Source of the DNA: Actinidia chinensis
Taxonomy: Eukaryota; Streptophyta; Magnoliopsida; Ericales; Actinidiaceae
Reading direction: 5' to 3'
DNA length: 30,000 bases
Assembly (NCBI GenBank): GCA_009663005.1
Contig: CM018895.1
Coordinates: 23,516,738 to 23,546,737 of the forward strand
Below, one piece after another: positions 19,299 through 30,000 of the stretch. Within the stretch, counting starts at the first letter, position 1; the number at the start of each line of letters is the position of its first letter. A program made the translations under genes and the position numbers. Under the pieces are notes generated by a model, which had not been told where the DNA came from, did no database searches, and saw only the letters and a list, made by a program, of their open reading frames with translations.

Positions 19299-22200
19299 AT
19301 GAGGAACATAGCTTTTGGACTTGTATTTATTTGCCTTTCTTTAGTCATAATCCTCTCACCTATTAATGTTGGTCCTCTCTTCACCAAGTTAGAAAAGCAA
19401 ACTCCTACACCCCACCACCACCACCACATCACCGCCGACAAACACCGCGGTTTCATGGCGGTCGGAGACTCCACCGTGCGGTCTCTCGAGCACACCCCGA
19501 CGTGGGCAGTGGCGGTCGTCTGCTTCGTCATCATCTCTGTCTCTATTTTCATAGAGAAATCTATTCATCGCCTTACCAAAGTAAGCACACAAATACACAC
19601 ACACACATAGATGTATTTGGTAATTAACTTCAATTGGTAATGAATTTTGATGTGTTGATTTGGTGCAGTGGCTCAAAAGCCATCGGAAGACCGCCTTATA
19701 TGATGCTGTGGACAGGCTAAAATCTGGTCTGTGATAAAAAAAAATCAAGTTCTTGGATTATATATATCTATATCTGTGTGTATATATATATATTGCGATA
19801 TTGTTTTTATTTTCATTTTTCTGTTTTGATATCTCAAGAACGCAGAAAACTTGTCCTGTGAGCAGTCGGTGTTTGCGAAAATATTTTTGGGCCATGTTTA
19901 ATTGTTATTTTCAAAACCAGTTTTTCAAAGCATGTACTAACGTTCTATCTTATTCAAATCGTTCTCGAAGAACTCAAAAATATTTTTTTGATATTTGTCA
20001 GAAATGGGTTACTTTCGGAAAAAAATAAAGGTTTTTGGGTTTTTCAGAAATGAAAACAAAATCGAACTCAATTGGGGCGGGACGAGTTTTCCAAATACCC
20101 TTGTGCACAAAAATGAAATTCTTATGGAAACAATAGGTATTTTCGAAGGTCTTATCGTTTTTGTTTTGAAAAACGAAAACAAAAACGAAAACGAAAACAA
20201 TACCAAACAGAAATTTGTATTTTGGTTTTCTTATGTTTTTGGGTTCTTTTGCAGAGCTGATGCTACTAGGGTTCATGTCACTTATATTAGCAGTGACACA
20301 AGAGCACATTTCCAGCATCTGTATATCCAACAAGCTTGCTGACGTCATGCTTCCGTGTCGGAAGGAGGTGGAGACGGAAAACGCCACGGTGGTGCATTTG
20401 CAGCACTTGGCCGTTGGCTTTATCGGAAAATTGTTGCCAGCTGTGACCAATGGCGTTTATAATGGCAGTCTATGGAAGGTGGCTCACAGGCGGCTGGCCG
20501 ACGATGACGAGGAGGCGGCCGACGACGGTAGTTCAGCCATCACCGATTCTTGCAGTAAAAAAGTATGTTTTATATTTTTTCTATGAATATACCAATCAGA
20601 TATAAAGTAACTTTGTGACCAACAGGTCACCAACGTTGGGGCTCACACGTGTGGGGCCCATGCCGCGAGTGTGTTTTACATTTTCATCTCTTTCTGTTGC
20701 ATGCTAACTATGTGAGTTCATACCACATGGGATCATTTTTTTCAAATCTGTATTTAGCTGTCCCAATTCATTCATGATCGGTCACATAAAAAATCGAGAT
20801 CCATATTCAAGAATGTAAAAACCTTTTCCTATGCGCTCGATCATAAATAGTCGAGAACAAAACTTGAAGTGCTAGTCCGGACTGCTAAATAATTTTTCTT
20901 GATGTACCTTCCGTCTTATAGGTGCACAATGTGACATTTCTGAAATTAGAAAATAAGTTTTATTTGATTTGGTTTTCGAAGTCAGTTTTGCATCACAACT
21001 TTTCAAAACTTATTTTTGAAAACAAAAACATTCATCATTTTCATATATTATTATTCATTTTTTTGCAAAATAAGTTATCTTTTTAATATTTTTTCAGGAA
21101 CGTATTTTCAAATTCTTCATAAAAAGTTTCTAAAACGGCCAACTGTGCTAATTTTCTAAAATTATTCTACAAAACTGATTCTGAAAACAACAATCAAACT
21201 AAGTGTTTTGGTGATTTTTTGGGAGAGAGGATAAGTATTGATGAGAGTTAAAATTTGCAGGGGATGGTTGCTTTAGTGTCACAAGAAGGGCTTCAGCAGC
21301 TTCAAATATTTATCTTTGTTCTTGCAGTCATGCAAATTGTTTATAGTGTACTCACCATGGCTTTGGGTAGGGCCAAGGTAAGAATTAAGTTCTCTTCTTT
21401 AATGCAAATTTTAATTTTGTATCATTTTTTTTTTACATTTTTTCTATCTCTTCTTTTTAATTTGTTTATTTTTCTAGATGAGGAGTTGGAAAGCTTGGGA
21501 GAAAGAAACTCAAACAACAGAGTACCAAGTTGAAAATGGTATGTCTAAATTCATTCTCATTTTTCATTATAATTAAGACTAACACAAGAAAAAGTGGGTG
21601 TTTGGCTACAACCACAAATCCATAACTTCTATTTAAGCCAATCATTATAACACTGGGTTGTAATCTGAGTTGTTTAAGTTTGATTTGAAAATTTAACGTG
21701 CTTAGAAATGAGTCGAGTTTGGTTTGTTCACTAGCCGAGCTAATTTGAAAAACGAACTTTAATTGAGTCAATCATGAGCCGAGTTTGAGTGGTCTGATTT
21801 TTCAAATAGCATAAGCTTATCAAGTCGAGTTCATATTGCGTTTAGAAAATTAAATAATGAACTTCAAAGTATGTTAAAGCTTAGTTTTTTTTATGGCCCA
21901 ATATCTTTGCCTAGTCTAATTTGGGGCCTTGAAATTAATGACCAGACAAATTCCAATGGCTCTGAAAGGATTCAAACTAGCGGCCTATTGAATACAAAGC
22001 CAAGATCTTTACCAATCCAACTACCTTGAGGGTTTAAAGTTCAGTTTGTTTATCTAACTTATCAGTTTCAAACAAAGTTTTAATGAGGCTAACACGAGTC
22101 GAATTCAATCAACTTGTTTGTTTTACGACTTTGTAAATATATTATTTTTTTCTATTTTCAAGAATATTTATTTAAATTATTAATCAATTAAGATTATTCA

Positions 22201-25200
22201 ACTGATCAAGGATACAAAACAACATAAAAAAAAAGTTACTTTTCTTTACCATTTCCATGATTATTATTATATCAAAATTTTTATATGTTTATTGGTTGAG
22301 TGGTCATTTTGCAACAGTCTTTGACCTTTCCATCTTTGAAATAGGAGTACGTTTAGAAACACTCTGGTCTTATATGGACTGCTATTGTCAACTTTCTGAA
22401 TTTTCAATTTCATTTCATTTCATTTTAATTTGGCCCACACGTGTTCTTATTGCTTTCGGTGGCTTGGATGAGTCATGGGTCCTGGAATGACTCCTTGGAC
22501 AAATCCTCAAGTGGTTAACAAGTTCTTGACTTTGGAAATCAATGGTTGATGATATTTTTTTAAATAGTTTGAATTATTCAATATTTTCCGACTTCGATTG
22601 TGACATGCGGACATGGTGCTGTCAATTAATGAGCGTTATCACATGTTATCACATTTAGCAGGCTATTATGGGTCAAGTTCACTTGATCTGACTCGTGAAT
22701 CGGATCTAGTATTCTTATTACTCTCGATAATTATGTGCAGTAGGTGGGGTTCAAGTATTTATTTAAATTAATAATTTAATTTAATTATTATTTTTTATCA
22801 TCAAAGAAAACCAACCACGTTTAAGAATTTGACTCTACCGTCTGAAATCCTAACTCTTCCTTATTGAGAACACCTTATTAATTTGTTGAGTTTATGGTTT
22901 GAGAATACATCGTAATCACTCTTTACTATATAGGGTCAAGTATTCATTTACATTAATAGTTTAATTTAATTATTATTTTCTATCAACAAATGAAAACAAC
23001 CATGTTTTAAGAACTTGACCCTACTATCTCAAAATCCTAACTCTCCGGTCTATCGAAGGCACCTCGTTAACTTGTTGAGTTTATGCTTTGAGAATATGGT
23101 TTAATCACTTGTACCACATATATTTAGTAGCCGTCAAGGCATACTTCTCTTCATTAATTATATCTTTGACCCGAAAAATTGAAGATATAAATTCCGATAA
23201 GCAAGCTTTTTACTTTTTGGATTAAGAAATCAATGAGCCTCCTATTGAAGCTTGGGTTGTTTGTCTTTTATCTATCTCGAACAAGTTTTGATCGAGTTAA
23301 GCAGTTGAATTCGTTAAAATAAATTTATTTCTATAATTTAAAAATCTCATTAGATAATCGAGTTGAGCTTAAAAGATTAATGAGTTTCAAACAGTATTCA
23401 AGTGTAAGTAATTATTAAGGTTACGGTATTATGTCATAAGCTTTTAATGAGTCGAACATGAGTTCAACTACATAAATTACTTGGTCTCTTTTATGGACCA
23501 GCACGATATATTATAACAATGTCTAGTTACGCATGGCGGTTTTGACCAAGTTTCATACAATTTGGTCTTTGGATACGAATGTAACATGGACAAGTTGAAT
23601 CCAATAAAACGAAAATGTTGTTTTGTATGTTGATTTTAGGCTCTTAAATTGGACTAGGGTTGGAAGTTGTTTCACTACTACAAAATCTATAGCATATTTA
23701 TTGGAAGAGTAATGATAAACGAAAAAATCATATACACATAAAATTTTCGTTCATAGAGATGTGGCGAAATGAGTGCCCTTTACTTCAAAACAGAACACGT
23801 GTGCATATGGCTCCGTTTGGTATTAGTTTTTCGGCTGACTTTTTTAAACTTATAAGCCAAAAAGCCAGCTAAAGTTGGCTTTTCTGTTTTTGTTTTTTTA
23901 TTTATTTTTAGCTGAAGTAAAGTCAGAAAAACAAAAAAATTAAAAAATCTTGACTTTTTTAGTAGCAAGCTTAAAACAAAATTGGCTTTTAAGCATTACC
24001 AAACGAAGCCTATATGTCGTTTATTTACTAAAATAACATTGTCAACATTTTGTAATGGAAATATAGTTATTTAAAGCAACAAAAACTACGTATGTTCTTC
24101 CAAACCTAGTATATTATAGAAGAATCATCTTTGCGATTACTTGAGTCGGATTCTCTAATATGAAAGACCAATAAATCTTTAAGATTTTTTTTATAATAAG
24201 AAAACTTAGAAAGAAACGTTGTAGTTAGTACAGAATCGCGCAAAATTCATTAGAGTAAACATAATCTTGTAGTCTTAGATTGCGAAATTGATCATGCTAC
24301 ACAATGGAACCACCCTCGTACTAGAAATTGCTTGAACAAAAACCTCGTATGTTGATTCGTTCCTCATATATGTCTGACCTCTTTATCAGATCCAAATCGA
24401 TTCAGATTCACAAGGCAAACAACATTCGGGAGACGGCACATGACTCATTGCACAGATACATCAGTTCACCTGTGGATTGTGAGATTCTCTCTTTAGAACA
24501 CTTCTCCCAATCTTGTAATTGTCTTTCTTAATTTTAATCCTTCGATTCAATCATCTTCTAAATTCATAAACTTGTGCTGATTCGCATTTGGTTATTGGAC
24601 TCTAACTCAGAAATGCCACAGAAATGCTTTTTCAGGCAATTCTTTAACTCAGTAGCGAAAGTCGATTACCTCACCTTGAGACACGGATTTATCGCGGTAA
24701 TCACTAATTATAAACTCCGATCGATCTTCCCAATTTCCTAATTTGGTTTCTTGGAAAAAATTGAGATGGAAAATGGGTTATTGATTCATTAGCCTTATTC
24801 TTTTGTTTTGTGAAATTCTCAGGCTCATTTGTCCACAAGGCACAACCACTTCAATTTCCAAAAGTACATACAGAGGTCCTTAGAGGAAGATTTTAAAGTG
24901 GTAGTAAGCATAAGGTTTGAAGATTTTCTTCCATCTGCTTTTTATGGTTTGTCTTTAGATACGAATACAGGCTATAGAAATGCATAGACAAGGACAGACA
25001 CAAGATTTTAACTTTTAAAAAGTATTGTACGTACAAAATACATAATTTGCAACTAAAATAAAATATTAGCTTCAATCTCGAGGTATTGAATTTATGTAGT
25101 AATGTAATATTACGAGTTGCTACTGTTATAAAACTAGGATTTTTTTAGAAATATTGGGGGTAGCGGTTGCCCCCAACTGCCTTCCCTCCGTCCTTAGGTA

Positions 25201-27291
25201 CAAAGAATTGCAAAAGAGAAAGAAAAAAAGTGTAAAAATTACTGTTTTCGATGAATTGGGCATATCCCACTTTCATATATTACATTTGCATGGTCTTTAA
25301 TTGAATTGGGACATATTTGCATCATGCTAGTTTCATCTTTCTCTACTCTAATTTTTAGTTGAAATCCAATATGTTATCTCTCTCAAGCTTTTTTTTTTTC
25401 TAGCACGTCTCTAACTGTGTTTTTTTTGGTTTCGCAGTCCTCTTATGTGGTTCATAGTCGTTATCTTCATGCTCGTGGATGTTCGCGGTGAGTATGGTTT
25501 CCTTTTCGATTCTCAAATTTTTATAATTTTTTTGTATTTTCAATGACAATTTTCTTATTCAAAATTGCTTTTGGATTCAACCAGGTTGGAATGTGTATCT
25601 CTGGGTATCTTATGTCCCCCTTCTTGTAAGTATATGGACATCAAACTAATTCCTACTTCTAAAAGGGCATGTTTGGTATCGTTTTTGTTTTCTTCATTTT
25701 CGTTTTCCCTCTAAGTTGAGCATTTTTAAAACAAAAACAGTAGAAAGTTAATAATTTTCATTCTTTTGTGACAAACGGTTTTAAAAAATTCAAAAACAAC
25801 GAAAACAGAAAACAAAAACACGAATACGATTAAGGTTCCTCACTATACTGGTTTCGCTGCCCTTGTAGATAGTGCTTGTGCTGGGAACCAAACTTGAAGT
25901 CATTGTAGCGAAAATGGCCCTTCAACTCAAGAATCAGAACCATGTGATCATAGGAACCCCTCTCGTCCAACCCCACGACGACTTGTTCTGGTTTGGGCAG
26001 CCAAGATTCGTCCTCACTCTTCTCCATTTGACTCTCTTTGTGGTACTTATAATTACTTCTTTCGACAATATAACCTGTATTCTTCGGTTGTTTTTGGCTC
26101 GCTTGAGTACTAACAAATGCTACTATTTTTTTTTTAGAATGCATTCGAGTTAGCATTCTTCATTTGGGTCACGGTTAGTATTTTCTTTGTTTCTATTTCT
26201 TTTCACATTCGAACATAACTTAAATATTTACGTACGCTAATTGAAATTTCGTTTCGAATGCAGATACAATTCGGGTTCAATTCTTGTTACCACGAGCATT
26301 TAGTGATCATCATCACAAGATTGGTGTTAGCGTAAGAGTTGCCGCTATCCTTAATCACATTTTCGTCGACAAAATTAATGTTTTCTTTTATTTAATAATT
26401 CTAATTTGCTCTTATTTCTCAGGGTGTCAGTTCAGGTTATTTGCAGTTACATTACACTTCCCCTCTATGCCCTTGTGACTCAGGTGAACTCCTCCTCCTT
26501 TTATTGGATCGGTCTAATAAAAACTTGAAAAATGGAAACAAAAATACATTTGACAACTGCTTTGTATCCGAAAAATGGCAACAATATTCATCATTTCCAA
26601 GACTTGTGGACACAAAACATGTGGGTTTTTTTTCTTCTTGTTTTCAAAACTTGCTAGTTATCACCCCGGCCACCCCCGTTGTCTACCCCTCATTTTCAAA
26701 ACCAGTTTTCCATAATATATGTTTGTACTGAACTTTATTGTTTTTGTTTTCGTTTTACTACAAAAGTAAATGAACCGCATGGATGAAAACAGAAAAGGAA
26801 ACAGAATAACTAACAATGTTTCCAAAAATCGCCAAATTATTGTAATTTAGATCTGTCCCCTTCCCTATCCCATCAACTGTCCCATTATCAAACGACATGC
26901 CCGTGTTTATTTAGAAACATAGCTAATATGGGTTGTTTGGAAACAGATGGGATCTGAATTCAAGAGTAAGGTACTAGAAGAGCAAGTATCCGGCATTATC
27001 AAGCAATGGCACACCGAGGTGAGACAGAGGAGGAGGAAACAAGAACAGAGTACTCTGGTATCTCCTCGGACTTCCTTGTCGACAGATTGGAGCCTTAGAA
27101 CTAGTCCCAACGATTTCTCGTCTCACCATCGACCCACACCGATGCCAACTGATCAAGGCAAAAATATAATAGCCGGTGGAGGAGAGATAACAGAAGAACA
27201 TGACGATAAAACAGATGAAGCAGCAGGCTCATCGTGGGTCCCGTACCGGGAAGGCACGGTAGAGTTTTCAATCGCGAGGCGAGACTTGTAA
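19299..27291 (+). CDS. MLO-family seven-transmembrane protein (15 exons)
   Basis: Exons: 19299-19580, 19669-19726, 20255-20562, 21261-21377, 21478-21538, 24390-24478, 24622-24696, 24823-24914, 25438-25487, 25585-25625, 25869-26042, 26138-26173, 26264-26331, 26423-26483 and 26947-27291. All junctions are GT-AG and in phase, giving 618 residues, or 566 from the ATG at 19455. MLO hallmarks in order: [14 protein letters not shown] with TM1; [10 protein letters not shown] (TM2); extracellular cysteines in ICIS, LPC and [60 protein letters not shown]-type [43 protein letters not shown]. Seven membrane segments are visible. A basic amphipathic helix with W525 in the tail is the usual calmodulin-binding site. 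The family is plasma-membrane located and linked to calcium flux, mildew susceptibility, root touch response and pollen-tube reception, depending on clade. The clade is not settled here; the [13 protein letters not shown] and LWIKCFF wording suggests a clade V/VI-type member. The gene looks intact. Intron 5 is 2.85 kb and repeat-filled. Confidence 0.93.
19889..20210. mobile_element. MITE in MLO intron 2
   Basis: The left end GGGCCATGTTTAATTGTTAT and the right end AACGAAAACAATACCAAACAG are imperfect inverses. The right side is a run of AAAACG units. This 'gtttggtattgttttcg' type recurs in intron 10. Confidence 0.5.
20957..21202. mobile_element. MITE in MLO intron 3
   Basis: TTTGATTTGGTTTTCGAAGT at the left is inverted at ACTGATTCTGAAAACAACAA, followed by TCAAACT, at the right. 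The core is AT-rich with no open frame. It ends about 60 bases before the exon 4 acceptor. Confidence 0.5.
21650..22140. mobile_element. Degenerate GAGTCGAG-type element in MLO intron 5, split by a SINE
   Basis: Words GAGTCGAGTTTGGTTTGTTC, GAGCCGAGTTTGAG and CAAGTCGAGTTC on the left, and CACGAGTCGAATTC and CAACTTGTTTG on the right, are of the same type as at 17040-17552. The SINE at 21885-22033 lies inside it. Confidence 0.4.
21885..22033 (-). mobile_element. tRNA-derived SINE with target duplication, MLO intron 5
   Basis: On the minus strand, the head has box A-like GTAGTTGGATTGGTAAAG and box B-like TAGTTTGAATCCTTTC. The element ends in an A-tail (T-run 21885-21892). The flanks TTAAAGCTTAG (21874-21884) and TTAAAGTTCAG (22034-22044) form an 11-base target duplication with two mismatches. 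It is antisense to the MLO gene and noncoding. Confidence 0.7.
22045..22743. other. MLO intron 5 middle part, no gene
   Basis: AT-rich DNA, with an open frame at 22257-22490 that does not match an MLO exon or any family I recognise. No exon signals are in phase. Confidence 0.4.
22744..23128. repeat. Tandem duplication of about 190 bp in MLO intron 5
   Basis: Unit 1 (22744-22932) and unit 2 (22933-23128) share GTTTAATTTAATTATTATTTT-like, AAATCCTAACTCT and TTGTTGAGTTTATG blocks in the same order, diverged by substitutions and small indels. Confidence 0.75.
23240..23545. mobile_element. Degenerate GAGTTGAGC-type element in MLO intron 5
   Basis: GAAGCTTGGGTTGTTTG, GATCGAGTTAAGC, CGAGTTGAGCTTAA and GAGTCGAACATGAGTTC words match the GAGTCGAG-type repeats elsewhere in the window. 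The ends are not resolved. Confidence 0.35.
23809..24010. mobile_element. 202-bp MITE in MLO intron 5
   Basis: The left end GGCTCCGTTTGGTATTAG is inverted at AAGCATTACCAAACGAAGCC. Internal AAAAGCCAGCTAAAGTTGGC and TTAGCTGAAGTAAAG add further inverted words. TAT on both sides is a possible 3-bp target duplication, as made by PIF/Harbinger-type elements. 24011-24389 holds only AT-rich intron. Confidence 0.65.
24990..25195. mobile_element. Small TIR element in MLO intron 8
   Basis: AAGGACAGACACAAGATTTT at the left and CCTCCGTCCTT at the right are terminal inverses. The GGGGGTAGCGGTTGCCCCC palindrome near the right end is characteristic of a widespread plant repeat. No target duplication is clear. 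Confidence 0.5.
25665..25832. mobile_element. MITE in MLO intron 10
   Basis: GGGCATGTTTGGTATCGTTT at the left and AAAACACGAATACGATTAAG at the right are partly inverted. The body contains GTTTTCGTTTTC-like and GAAAACAGAAAAC words, like the intron 2 element. Confidence 0.5.
26529..26825. mobile_element. GTTTTC/GAAAAC-rich repeat in MLO intron 14
   Basis: Inverted AAATGGAAACAAAAATAC / TTTTTGTTTTCGTTTTAC and GAAAACAGAAAAGGAAACAG words resemble a decayed relative of the intron 2 and 10 elements. An open frame at 26441-26731 is a by-product; only its first part overlaps exon 14, and in another frame. Confidence 0.35.
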
Positions 27292-27860
27292 ATTGAAAAA
27301 GCGTAAATGGGATTATAGAAAAAACATGTAAACAGAAAGTTACACAGAAAACCGTGCATGCTCCAGATTCAACTCTTCAATGATGGGACCCACACTATTT
27401 TCCGTGCCGGTTTCTGTGCACGTGGCAGTTGCCTCCTTTTGTGCATACCCTGAGAGAATTCCTTTGACCAAAAGATCGTGATTCATTTGTTGATCTAGTG
27501 CTGTTGTAGCTATTGCCAATAGTCATGTATAGAAACTACTATAAACTCAAACTTCTTATTCAATAGGCAATTATATTTTTGGGTCACTTCTTATTTGGTA
27601 GCGCTTTGTTTTTCTAGCCAAATAAGGGCTGTGAACTGGTAAGGTTGGGCTCAAGACGGGAAAATATTTTTAACCAATTTGCTCTTTGCAAGTTCAGCAT
27701 TTTTTTCGCTAGGATCTACCGTTACCACATAAACTAGCAAGTTATTTGAACATTTTATGCGGTTTCAAACCCCGAATTGGGCGCATTTTCGTTTAGCACG
27801 CACACCTAATAAATCCCCGGTCTTTATTCCAAGCTGGTTGTTTATCACGTATTGTAGTCG
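27292..27860. other. MLO 3' UTR and following intergenic DNA
   Basis: The stop codon TAA-type end is at 27291. No strong AATAAA signal stands out; ATTCAATAGG (about 27559) is the nearest variant. No further gene is seen. Confidence 0.4.
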
Positions 27861-28580
27861 AAAGATTTTTCAAATTGTCCGGTGATTTTGCCAATTTAAC
27901 GGTTAAACCGCGTTTTTAACTTTTAAAAAAATAGGTTTGAGACTTTAATCAGACGGAATAAAGATCCGTTTACCATCCGACTAGTGAGTGAATTGAAAAA
28001 TAGACCGGTCCAACTGTCGGGTCAAACCGAAATTAAATCGTGATGTCATAATATATATTTATTACAGATATATGTACTCAAGTTATAAGAAAAATAATTT
28101 AAAAGACCTAATTTATTTTGAATTTTTTTAATTATAAAACATAAAATTATAATAGATACACTACACACAATTTGACTAAGAGTATCATTTCTTTTTATCG
28201 GGATTCTTTCTTGTTAGAAAGCTAAAAATCATTTGTTTCTAATAGAAATGTTTTTACTGGTGTTGAATGCGAAAGTGAAACTCTCATTCTATTGTTTAGA
28301 TTCTCACATCGGTGAATACTACATAGGAAAGCAATATAGCCTACTATTTAAAGGCTCATCCGTTCTTAGGCGTTGAATACGTGAGTGAATGACGGGTACA
28401 ACAAGGTTGTATGTCTTGCCACGTTGTTGTAGTTCAAACTTTTGTTGATCAACCAGTTCAAGTGAACCACAGTCGGTTCGTCTGGTTAGCGATTTAACCG
28501 CGATTTTGATTAAATAGACCTATTTTTACATAAAACAGTTTTGGTGTGAAAAACGAATCAGTTTCAAGATTTTTAAAACA
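27860..28580. mobile_element. Degenerate ACCGGTCC/GGTTAAACC-type element
   Basis: The left part has TTTAACGGTTAAACCGCG and AGACCGGTCCAACTGTCGGG. The right part has CAACCAGTTCAAGTGAACC, AGTCGGTTCGTCTGG and TTTTTAAAACATTGGATA. These are the words of a very common plant miniature repeat ending in TTAAAACATTG. It is split by 28260-28430. Confidence 0.4.
28260..28430 (+). mobile_element. Possible solo LTR or TRIM fragment
   Basis: TGTTGAATGCGAAAGTG starts the segment. GATTCTCACATCGGTGAATAC, a hallmark-like 'cacatcgg' stretch of plant copia and TRIM LTRs, follows, and then TATTTAAAGGCTCAT as a TATA-like region. No partner LTR is seen. 28580-29030 is extremely AT-rich with nothing recognisable. Confidence 0.35.
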
Positions 28581-29076
28581 TTGGATATAAGTAAGTATGT
28601 TGTTGAATTTTATTTTTTTTAATATTTATAACTATATAGAGAAAGAAATTTTAATCTATACTTTTGACTCTTTACGTTTTTTCTATTTCCTATTTTGTCT
28701 TTTAATCAATGAATTAGTATATTTTCTTGATATATATGTGAATTGATACGTTATTTATTGTGAATTGAAAATTATTATAATTATTAATTAGGTTTTATAA
28801 GATGGATATTATTATTTTTTATAAACTGATATTTTCTATTTTTTATAACAAAATATTAAAATATAATAAAATAATTAATTATATTTTTATTAATTATTTA
28901 TGTACTTAATAAATTATATTATATTTTATATTACTTTTGAAGTCAATATTTTTCTATTTTTTATTAATTATATTTTTTGATACTGCTAGTTTCTCTATTT
29001 TATTATATCGCATACCAATTCTGTTTCATCTCGAACTCATTGATTCGGGAAGCTCGCTCGTCTTCGATCTCGAGCC

Positions 29077-29130
29077 ATGGACTACGAAGGCGATTTCGCC
29101 GATCACACTCCTCCGTTCTTCGATCGCGCG
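29077..29130 (+). CDS. First coding exon of an unrecognised gene (partial)
   Basis: The ATG has an excellent context (GAGCCATGGAC). It follows a CG-rich, TC-rich leader that stands out from the AT-rich DNA upstream. The exon reads MDYEGDFADHTPPFFDRA, acidic, then meets GTACGC as a phase-0 donor. Reading on, the frame closes at a TGA within about 30 bases, which supports splicing. A donor a little further on (ATC|GTAAAA) is an alternative. No later exon is visible before the window ends, so the first intron exceeds 850 bases. I do not recognise the family. Confidence 0.45.
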
Positions 29131-30000
29131 GTACGCTCAGATCGTAAAACCTGTCTCTCTCGGTTCTTTTGATCGTTGATTTGTCAAATCTGTTTCTTTC
29201 AAGTCTCTGGTCTCATGATCTAGGGTTTATTAATGCCATCTCCAATACTTACACTTTTATTTCATCAAATCTGGGTTAAAATTTGGTGAAAAGGCTTGAT
29301 CTGATATGGAATACTCTAATATTTACTCTTTTTTGTTTTTGTTTTTTGTTTTACTGACAAAATCCCCAATTTATACCAGATTTCATGATGGCCATCTTCA
29401 ATTCTTTATATTTTATTTAAACAAAGTTGATTACTAGTTGGGCCGTCTACAGATTTGGTGGAAGAATTGAATGCTTTAAACCTTACCCTTTCTAAAAGTT
29501 TCAAGCTCATCCCTAGAGCTTCTTTCATCAAATTTGGTGTAAAAGTTGTTTCTTGATTTGGTAAAATACTAGGCTCTCCCTTTATTGATTTCAATTTTGG
29601 TGAAAGGGTTGGAGTATGGATCTTTCCACTCGCGATGATCTGTTGTTTTTGGTTCTTTCAGTCTGATTTGAGAATTTCATATTCATTTTTTGTTTTTTGT
29701 TTTTGTTTGTTGAGTTGGAACTGGTTGATAGTTGTGGAGAGTGATTAAGAACCTGTTTGGATGCAATTGCGGAAACCTGTTTAATTGCTGAAAGTGAGAA
29801 ATCAACAAATTGGATTTGTTTACTGGTTGGGACAAAAAGGATTAAAACTGAAACATCGAATGCAACTCGAATAAAACCAGTAATACAATTAAGAAGTAAT
29901 AAGGTTTGACGGCCGATAGATATCAAATAATGAAAATGTATATGGAAGGAAAGATTGGTGATGATCATAGAATTAAACCAAAATGAGGCAAGTGGATTAA
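29131..30000 (+). other. Probable first intron of the last gene
   Basis: T-rich sequence typical of plant first introns. A MITE-like piece begins CCTGTTTGGATGCAATTGC (29752) and is mirrored by GAATGCAACTCG (about 29858). The open minus-strand frame here is Ser/Asn-rich and unlike any family; it is treated as chance. Confidence 0.35.

Noticed and set aside
19389..19748. 119-codon minus-strand frame opposite MLO exon 1
   Set aside because: It is a shadow of the GC-rich MLO exon 1, which has strong family evidence on the plus strand.
29591..29968. 125-codon minus-strand frame
   Set aside because: The composition is Ser/Asn/Lys low-complexity from T-rich intron and a MITE-like piece, with no recognisable domain.

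Overview
This is plant nuclear DNA, most likely from a eudicot. It is AT-rich, has intron-split genes with GT-AG junctions, and is crowded with small transposable elements (TIR elements, tRNA-derived SINEs, LTR and LINE scraps) and microsatellites. The species cannot be fixed from sequence alone. I found no bacterial-type operon, CRISPR array, tRNA or rRNA gene, and no convincing new biological system. The interest lies in gene structure and transposon archaeology.

Layout. 1-2170 is intergenic or 5'-leader DNA with a minus-strand SINE (3-207) and a complete-looking TIR element (251-1229) flanked by a perfect 8-bp target duplication. 2214-8905 (+) is a six-exon gene for a RING-H2 E3 ubiquitin ligase of the MBR1/MBR2/HIP1 type, 569 residues as modelled. 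It has a 72-bp in-frame tandem duplication in exon 2 and a suspected frameshift at the exon 1/2 junction that a shifted splice acceptor would repair. Its third intron holds gypsy-like and LINE-like debris; its fifth holds a SINE and a MITE.

8906-19240 is a roughly 10-kb gene-poor stretch. It contains broken gene fragments on the minus strand (a PPR-like piece and an unidentified coding-like piece, 9629-9990), three sets of tandem repeats, a near-perfect 140-bp-arm inverted duplication around a TA microsatellite (13351-13765), two copies of an AT-rich 370-400 bp family, and a second TIR element with a perfect 8-bp target duplication (15451-16389) nested in an older element.

19299-27291 (+) is a 15-exon MLO-family gene encoding a seven-transmembrane protein with a C-terminal calmodulin-binding-type helix. 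All exons join in phase. Its introns contain at least seven small elements. 27292-29030 is intergenic with degenerate repeats, and 29077-29130 (+) looks like the first coding exon of a further gene that runs off the window.

The two main genes are not known to work together. One acts in protein ubiquitination (and, by family, possibly flowering or Mediator control); the other is a membrane protein of a family linked to calcium signalling, mildew susceptibility, and root or pollen-tube responses.
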